Shown in pieces: positions 59,935-64,000 of a stretch of DNA of 64,000 bases. The number at the start of each line of letters is the position of its first letter. Position 1 is the first letter of the stretch. The notes beneath the pieces are model-generated. The model had not been told where the DNA came from. It worked only from the letters and a program-made list of their open reading frames with translations, and searched no databases. The stretch covers positions 62,001 to 126,000 of the forward strand of contig JANQSF010000065.1 of the NCBI GenBank assembly GCA_028284155.1, read 5' to 3'. The stretch is from Phycisphaeraceae bacterium. GTDB taxonomy: Bacteria > Planctomycetota > Phycisphaerae > Phycisphaerales > Phycisphaeraceae. Both the position numbers and the translations under genes were made by a program.

Positions 59935-60208
59935 GGCCAGCCCCTTCCTCATTTAAATCCGCAGTACCCGACCTCGACAGTGCCACAGCCGACACCACGG
60001 CGAGCAACACAAGCACCAGTGCCGCGTCAACCAATGCGGGCATCGCCAACGCGACACTCAGGACCAACAAGATCGCCGTGCCCGCTGTGCCCATCAGCAA
60101 GGTCGCGGATAGCCGGTCCGGCAAGGTCGGCCCCCATGCCACGCGAACGAGGCCGCCGATCAGCAGCAGCATCAAAATCGAAAGCGTTGCCCAAAGCATC
60201 AGCGTCAC
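59924..60208 (-). CDS. mrpF: Na+/H+ antiporter subunit F
   Basis: 94 residues, three helices. VRVAWGPTLPDRLSATLLMGTAGTAILLVL has the RVxxGPTxxDR motif of MrpF. It starts within the mrpE stop (ATGA overlap). Confidence 0.88.
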   Translation of the reverse strand: MTLMLWATLSILMLLLIGGLVRVAWGPTLPDRLSATLLMGTAGTAILLVLSVALAMPALVDAALVLVLLAVVSAVALSRSGTADLNEEGAGHVG

Positions 60209-60729
60209 AAGGCACCCCCTTTCATCTCGTGTATCTGTTCGACCACGCCACGCCGGGCCAGGAGTTGTGCGATCAACGACTCAAACGCGGCGACTTCGCC
60301 CAGGACATCCGCCCGTCGGTCAAGGACGTGCAGGCGCAGGTCGTCACCCTCGATGTCGGTGGTCAACGTACCGGGCAGCAAGCTGACGGTGTTGGCAAGC
60401 AACGTGCGCGAGGCGGCGTCGGGCAGCGTCATCCGGTATCGCATGACGCCGGGGTCGATCGCGCCGCGTGGGCCAAAGGCCCGTCTGGACACATCGATCC
60501 CCGCAATGAGGCACCGCCAGGCGAAGACCGAAGCGAAGCGCACGGAACCGATGATGTTCAACCGCACCCGCCGACCCGCGGGCCAAAGCAGGAATGTGAA
60601 GGATGCCAGCAGGATCACCGGCAGCCCGATCAACCATGTAGCCCAGTCGCCCTCGGTCAACACAAACCAAAGCAGCCCAAAAGTGAGAGTGGAGTTCACG
60701 AGTCGTCTTGTAAGCGTTCTTCCGCGCAT
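60205..60729 (-). CDS. mrpE: Na+/H+ antiporter subunit E
   Basis: 174 residues, first gene of the Mrp operon. NSTLTFGLLWFVLTEGDWATWLIGLPVILLASFTFLL provides the two N-terminal helices and RCLIAGIDVSRRAFGPRGAIDPGVMRYRMTLPDAASRTLLANTVSLLPGTLTTDI is the conserved MrpE core (the N-T-V/I-S-L-L-PGT-x-T motif). The promoter must lie in 60730-60915, where no strong boxes were seen. Confidence 0.9.
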   Translation of the reverse strand: MRGRTLTRRLVNSTLTFGLLWFVLTEGDWATWLIGLPVILLASFTFLLWPAGRRVRLNIIGSVRFASVFAWRCLIAGIDVSRRAFGPRGAIDPGVMRYRMTLPDAASRTLLANTVSLLPGTLTTDIEGDDLRLHVLDRRADVLGEVAAFESLIAQLLARRGVVEQIHEMKGGAL

Positions 60730-60915
60730 GGTGTTGAACAGTTAGCGTTTCGATTGGCGGATAGCGGTCCACGCTCACCCCGCGGGTGGGCGGACACATT
60801 GACAGTGCAGCAAACTCCACGCTTGGTGATTCGCACAACTCGCCGCGATGGATTCGTCAGCGCGAATCATCGCGTTGATCGAGCCGCCGCGACAATACCT
60901 CGCGAGGACGCACGG

Positions 60916-61848
60916 TCACCGCAGGTCGTAATGGAAATCCGACGGCTTGATCATGAGCAGGGCACACGGAGCGGCGTCGATCAGCCGTTCGGCTGTGGAG
61001 CCCATCAGGATGCCCCTCAGGTTCAATCGCCCCCTTGAGCCCACCACCCCGAGGGTCGTCCCATCGGATTGCAGGTAGTCGGTGATGCCGGAGACGATGC
61101 CGTCGGCATGAACGACGCGCTTGGTTACCTTCAGGCCTTCCAGTTCGTCCTGCACTTGGCTTAGCAGTCGATCCAGCCTGTTGTCCAACCTGTGCTGATT
61201 CGCGCCCTCGCGGTCGCGCTGGACGTCGCCGGCGAAATCGAGCAAGTCGAGCAGCCGACGGGTCGGCGCGGGCAGGTGAATTACGTGGAGTTCCGCCTGC
61301 TCCTGCCGGGCAACCCGGGCGGCCTGCCGGATTACGGGCTCCGACAGCTCGGCGAAATCGACACAGGCCACCACACGGCGGAACGGACGCACCGCGCTCG
61401 AACGCACCAGCAGCACCTTGGTCGAAGCCTTGCGGGCCAGTCGCCGGGCACGCGTGTGCTCCGTTTCGGTGAAAGCAGACGGGTTATAGCCCAACACCAG
61501 CAGGTCGGCCGATACATCGCTCACCGCGCGCAACACATCGGTGAAAGGATCGCCGATCGTCACGTCGACGGTCGCGTAGGCCGGCGGGCCCTCTCCGCCG
61601 ACCTCGACCGGAACTGGCAGGTGCGCGACCATCTTCTCGCGCACACGCTCACACATCTGGTGGCGGACTTCTTGGGCCGGCCGAACCGCGTATTGCTCAA
61701 CCGCCTCCTGAGCCTCGCCCTCGTCGATGACGTGAAGCAGGTGCAGCGACGCGCCGTTCCACTCAGCGATCCGCATTGCGTGTTGTACAGCCGCTTCGGA
61801 CGCGGGTGTCAAGTCCGTGACCACGATGATGTTCTTGATGCGATCCAT
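60916..61848 (-). CDS. Tandem universal stress protein (two UspA domains)
   Basis: 310 residues. First domain NIIVVTDLTPASEAAVQHAMRIAEWNGASLHLLHVID to DLLVLGYNPSAFTETEHTRARRLARKASTKVLLVRSSA; second from RRVVACVDFAELSEPVIRQAARVARQEQAELHVIHLPA to LGVVGSRGRLNLRGILMGSTAERLIDAAPCALLMIKP. The second has the ATP-binding GSRGR-x-x-x-R-x-x-x-GS motif, the first lacks it. Such proteins help survival under energy or membrane stress. It lies between the antiporter operon and a ribosome hibernation factor on the same strand, consistent with a stress module. Confidence 0.9.
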   Translation of the reverse strand: MDRIKNIIVVTDLTPASEAAVQHAMRIAEWNGASLHLLHVIDEGEAQEAVEQYAVRPAQEVRHQMCERVREKMVAHLPVPVEVGGEGPPAYATVDVTIGDPFTDVLRAVSDVSADLLVLGYNPSAFTETEHTRARRLARKASTKVLLVRSSAVRPFRRVVACVDFAELSEPVIRQAARVARQEQAELHVIHLPAPTRRLLDLLDFAGDVQRDREGANQHRLDNRLDRLLSQVQDELEGLKVTKRVVHADGIVSGITDYLQSDGTTLGVVGSRGRLNLRGILMGSTAERLIDAAPCALLMIKPSDFHYDLR

Positions 61849-61918
61849 CTGGATTACCTTGTATTGATGTTGCCGAATAGGTCGCCGTGGTTGATGAAGT
61901 TGCAGTACCGAATCGGCG

Positions 61919-62260
61919 TCACACTCTGCCGCCGCGTCCTCGTCGAGAACTTTTCGACCGCCGCCGCCGCTCGTGACGCCGTCGGATCAGCCGTTTGAGT
62001 CGGCCTGCCAAGAGGTCGATGCCGGCATAGAAGTCGCGCGTCGGCTGATCCACCGACATGGTCGAACCGTTCGCCAGGTGGACGACCGCCTTGACGTGTC
62101 GGCCTGACTCAAGGCTGCCCAGGTCGGTGTCCCGCAGTCTCAGCGTCACCTGGCGAACCCACGACGTCATGTTGGATAACGGCTCACGGACTCGCTGTTC
62201 CGCGTACTGACGCAGGGAGTCGGACGGCTTGATGTTCACGCCTTCGAGCTGCCATTGCAT
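61919..62260 (-). CDS. Ribosome hibernation promoting factor (HPF/RaiA-like)
   Basis: 113 residues from MQWQLEGVNI (ATG 62260), preceded by AAGGAG; the ATG at 62287 is rejected. The pattern QLEGVNIKPSDSLRQYAEQRVREPLSN, LRLRDTDLGS, VKAVVHLANGSTMSVDQPTRDFYAGIDLLAGRLKRLIRRRHERRRR is the short HPF/YfiA type, with a basic C-terminus. It binds the 30S decoding centre and stores inactive ribosomes in stationary phase. It is 70 bp upstream (by transcription) of the universal stress protein gene, in the same direction. Confidence 0.85.
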   Translation of the reverse strand: MQWQLEGVNIKPSDSLRQYAEQRVREPLSNMTSWVRQVTLRLRDTDLGSLESGRHVKAVVHLANGSTMSVDQPTRDFYAGIDLLAGRLKRLIRRRHERRRRSKSSRRGRGGRV

Positions 62261-62329
62261 GGGGGGCTCCTTGGTTGGTGGAGGCATCTGCTACTGCGAA
62301 CACTTTTGCCGTTCAAAAGAATTAGACCA

Positions 62330-62366
62330 TTAGGAATTCAGATCATGACAATTTGATTATTCCTAA
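62330..62366. promoter_or_regulatory. Operator-like dyad upstream of nhaR
   Basis: TTAGGAAT (62330-62337) and ATTCCTAA (62359-62366) are perfect 8-bp arms 21 bp apart, in an AT-rich block 16 bases before the nhaR ATG and about 70 bp from the HPF start. This is a typical LysR-type site placement and could serve both divergent genes. Confidence 0.5.
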
Positions 62367-62381
62367 CTACTGTTTAGCCAG

Positions 62382-63284
62382 ATGGAATGGCTGAATTACC
62401 ACCACCTGCTCTATTTCTGGGCCGTCGCCCGTGAAGGCAGCATCGCCAAGGCGGCCGAGGTGCTGTTCGTCGCGCAGCCGACGATCAGCACGCAGATCAA
62501 GTCTCTGGAGAAGTCGTTGGGCCAAAAGCTGCTGCAAAGGAGCGGACGCGGCCTGGTGCTCACCGAAGTCGGGCAGATCGTTTACGGCTACGCCGACGAC
62601 ATCTTTTCGCTCGGCCAGGAGATGATGAGTTCTCTCAAGCAGCGGCCCTCCGGCCGACCGCTGCGCTTGGCGGTGGGTGTGGTCGATTCACTTCCCAAAC
62701 TGGTGACGCGTGAAATCCTCAAGCCGGTTTTCAAACGCCGGAAGCGATCGACACATGTGATCTGCCGGGAGGGTAAGATCGACCCGTTGCTCGCTGAATT
62801 GGCGATGCACCGCCTGGATATCGTGCTTTGTAACGAACCGATCCGCGCGCAGGCGAGCGTCAAGTCGTACAACCACCTGCTGGGCGAGAGCGGGATCAGC
62901 TTCTTCGCCGCACCCAAGTTGGCGACGAAGCTCAAGCGCGGCTTCCCACAGTCGTTGGACGGCGCTCCCGCCTTGCTGCCGACCGACAACACCTCATTGC
63001 GACGCAAGCTTGATCGTTGGTTCCAAGCCAATGGGATTCAGCCGATGCTGCTGGGTGAATTCGAAGACCTCGCCCTCATGAAAGCGTTTGCGTCCGAGGG
63101 GCACGGCTTCACAGCCATCCATACGGTGATCCAGTCGGAAATCTCATCCAGCCACGGCATCAAGCCCATCGGCGATGCCGAGGGCTGTTCCGACGAGTTC
63201 TACGCCGTCAGCGTCGAGCGTAAGCTGCATCACCCCGCGGTAATCGCAATCACCGAACAGGCACGCGATCGCTTGTTCAGTTAG
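62382..63284 (+). CDS. nhaR: LysR-family regulator NhaR
   Basis: 300 residues. MEWLNYHHLLYFWAVAREGSIAKAAEVLFVAQPTISTQIKSLEKSLGQKLLQR is almost the NhaR helix-turn-helix, and the remaining LysR substrate domain is of normal length. E. coli NhaR senses sodium and activates nhaA. Here no nhaA is present, but the Mrp antiporter operon lies 1.6 kb away on the opposite strand, so NhaR may regulate that or the HPF/USP genes. Dyad upstream suggests autoregulation. Confidence 0.92.
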   Translation: MEWLNYHHLLYFWAVAREGSIAKAAEVLFVAQPTISTQIKSLEKSLGQKLLQRSGRGLVLTEVGQIVYGYADDIFSLGQEMMSSLKQRPSGRPLRLAVGVVDSLPKLVTREILKPVFKRRKRSTHVICREGKIDPLLAELAMHRLDIVLCNEPIRAQASVKSYNHLLGESGISFFAAPKLATKLKRGFPQSLDGAPALLPTDNTSLRRKLDRWFQANGIQPMLLGEFEDLALMKAFASEGHGFTAIHTVIQSEISSSHGIKPIGDAEGCSDEFYAVSVERKLHHPAVIAITEQARDRLFS

Positions 63285-63431
63285 GCAACGAAGCCCGTCA
63301 CCAGGGCTGACTTAAGAGAAGGTTTCGCCTCGTCGTGCTTGTGATAGCAACGGCGGCTTGCGGATGGACGAGTCTCCGCGTCGAGAATCGCACTCAGCGG
63401 GTCATCCGTCGGGAGCCGTGGTGATGATCCG
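63285..63431. other. Intergenic spacer after nhaR
   Basis: About 150 bp between convergent genes. No hairpin with U-tract, repeat copy or gene was recognised. Confidence 0.35.
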
Positions 63432-63857
63432 TTAGGTCTGACGGGGAGCCGAACGGTGCCTTGCCGCGTCCAAGAGGATCAGACCGAAAGGGATCCACCA
63501 GACCAGGTCGTTGGTGAGGATCGTGATCCCAAAGAGAAGCGGAAAGGTTCCATCGATCAGGGCAATCGCAAACCCGACAGGCCCAAAGACCTTCCCGAGC
63601 AGGCCCACCAGAACGATCGGCCAATGCCTCCGTGGCGCTCGCGCGGCGACCAGGTAGCCGACTCCGTACACCCCGACGATCATGCCGACACACTGCCAGA
63701 TCTGGGGATAACGCATGCGTTCGATGTCGGCCAGATCGAACAGCAGGTGGGGGAACAGAATGACAACGGCTCCCCAGGTCAGGTTGTAAAGGCCGGCCGC
63801 CCAGAGCCAACGCCGCATCCACGCCGGCGCTTGGTCTTGTTGTGCAATCCGTGTCAT
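63432..63857 (-). CDS. Small membrane protein
   Basis: 141 residues, four helices (WLWAAGLYNLTWGAVVILFPHLLFDL, GMIVGVYGVGYLVAARA, IVLVGLLGKVFGPVGFAIAL, FGITILTNDLVWWIPFGLIL). A LFPHLLFDLADIERMRYPQIWQCVGMIVGVYGVGYL segment recurs in hypothetical membrane proteins of the same size in several phyla. Another frame from 63957 covers the same DNA and is not the real one. Function unknown. Confidence 0.65.
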   Translation of the reverse strand: MTRIAQQDQAPAWMRRWLWAAGLYNLTWGAVVILFPHLLFDLADIERMRYPQIWQCVGMIVGVYGVGYLVAARAPRRHWPIVLVGLLGKVFGPVGFAIALIDGTFPLLFGITILTNDLVWWIPFGLILLDAARHRSAPRQT

Positions 63858-63872
63858 CGCGCAGGCTCAACA

Positions 63873-64000
63873 TTAACGTGAACGAACAGTCCCTAAGCCA
63901 CCGTCGACCCCGATCACTTGACCCGTGACCCAGTGTTGTTCCGGTGACAGCAGCCATTCGATGACCGATGCCACATCCTCCGGCTCGCCGATCCGCCCCA
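63873..64000 (-). CDS. Short-chain dehydrogenase/reductase, C-terminal fragment
   Basis: The minus strand from the window end reads G-R-I-G-E-P-E-D-V-A-S-V-I-E-W-L-L-S-P and then Q-H-W-V-T-G-Q-V-I-G-V-D-G-G-L-G, finishing at TAA 63875-63873. This is the hallmark C-terminal end of SDR oxidoreductases (GxPEDVA and TGQ-x-x-x-VDGG). The catalytic part is outside the window. Reaction unknown. Confidence 0.85.
   Translation of the reverse strand, partial: GRIGEPEDVASVIEWLLSPEQHWVTGQVIGVDGGLGTVRSR

Overview
The window looks like chromosomal DNA from a Planctomycetes-type bacterium, probably of the Phycisphaerae side. The evidence is high GC coding DNA, giant cytochrome-c/DUF1549/DUF1553 and DUF1592/DUF1552 proteins, a PVC-type CxxCH dehydrogenase, a Cys-type sulfatase, a pseudopilin-like protein, Tat-exported oxidoreductases and many lipoproteins. 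No rRNA, CRISPR array or prophage was seen.

Most notable region: positions 1914-4793 form an intact 2,880-bp transposon that appears not to be a standard IS. It has perfect 17-bp terminal inverted repeats and is flanked by an 8-bp direct repeat (GGCGGAAG), which reads as a target-site duplication. It carries an IS1-family transposase whose apparent start codon is ATA, preceded by a GGAGG site and a good sigma70 promoter. Its cargo is a small DNA-binding-like protein, two tRNA genes separated by strong hairpins, an OB-fold (tRNA_anti-like) membrane protein and a 71-residue protein. Both tRNAs carry serine anticodons (GCU and ACU) but have class I bodies with short variable loops and arginine-type identity bases (A20, C35, U36, A73). 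The element sits about 20 bp upstream of a three-gene HPr-rel-A-type operon (PqqD-like chaperone, HprK-related kinase, nucleotidyltransferase) and has probably cut that operon off from its original promoter.

Layout. 1-1884: HPr-rel-A-type operon (minus strand). 1914-4793: transposon. 4794-8773: HU-like protein, DnaK and a peptidase-MA-like protein. 8795-13649: aldo/keto reductase, then ABC ATPase, permease, His-rich lipoprotein and DUF3299 lipoprotein, resembling a zrg-type zinc uptake set. 13829-19000: Fpg/Nei glycosylase, a small Tat-signal protein, a P1B-ATPase-like membrane protein without catalytic domains, an ArgD-like aminotransferase and a lipoprotein. 19090-34426: planctomycete degradative and secreted proteins (PSCyt/PSD1, PmoA-like, pseudopilin, a duplicated STN-like lipoprotein, Gfo/Idh/MocA, caspase-like peptidase with EF-hand, sulfatase, PVC dehydrogenase). 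34658-35968: solitary BtrH-like protein. 36189-43949: complete cbb3 oxidase cluster (membrane protein, diheme c, CcoN, CcoO, CcoS-like, a 41-residue membrane peptide, CcoI-type copper ATPase, SafE-like). 44090-51791: leucine-rich-repeat-like protein, DUF1592/DUF1552 pair, DUF6282 hydrolase and a Tat-exported TIM-barrel-like protein. 51988-53507: HAD phosphatase coupled to a 2-phosphoglycerate-kinase-like protein. 53715-60729: Mrp-type Na+/H+ antiporter operon with three antiporter-like subunits. 60916-63284: universal stress protein, hibernation factor and a divergent NhaR-like regulator. These last genes, together with the antiporter, look like a sodium/pH/energy-stress module.

Two families of short intergenic repeats (TTCGTGCC-type and GATTACGAGGACGA-type) are scattered between genes. 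They create spurious ORFs on both strands.
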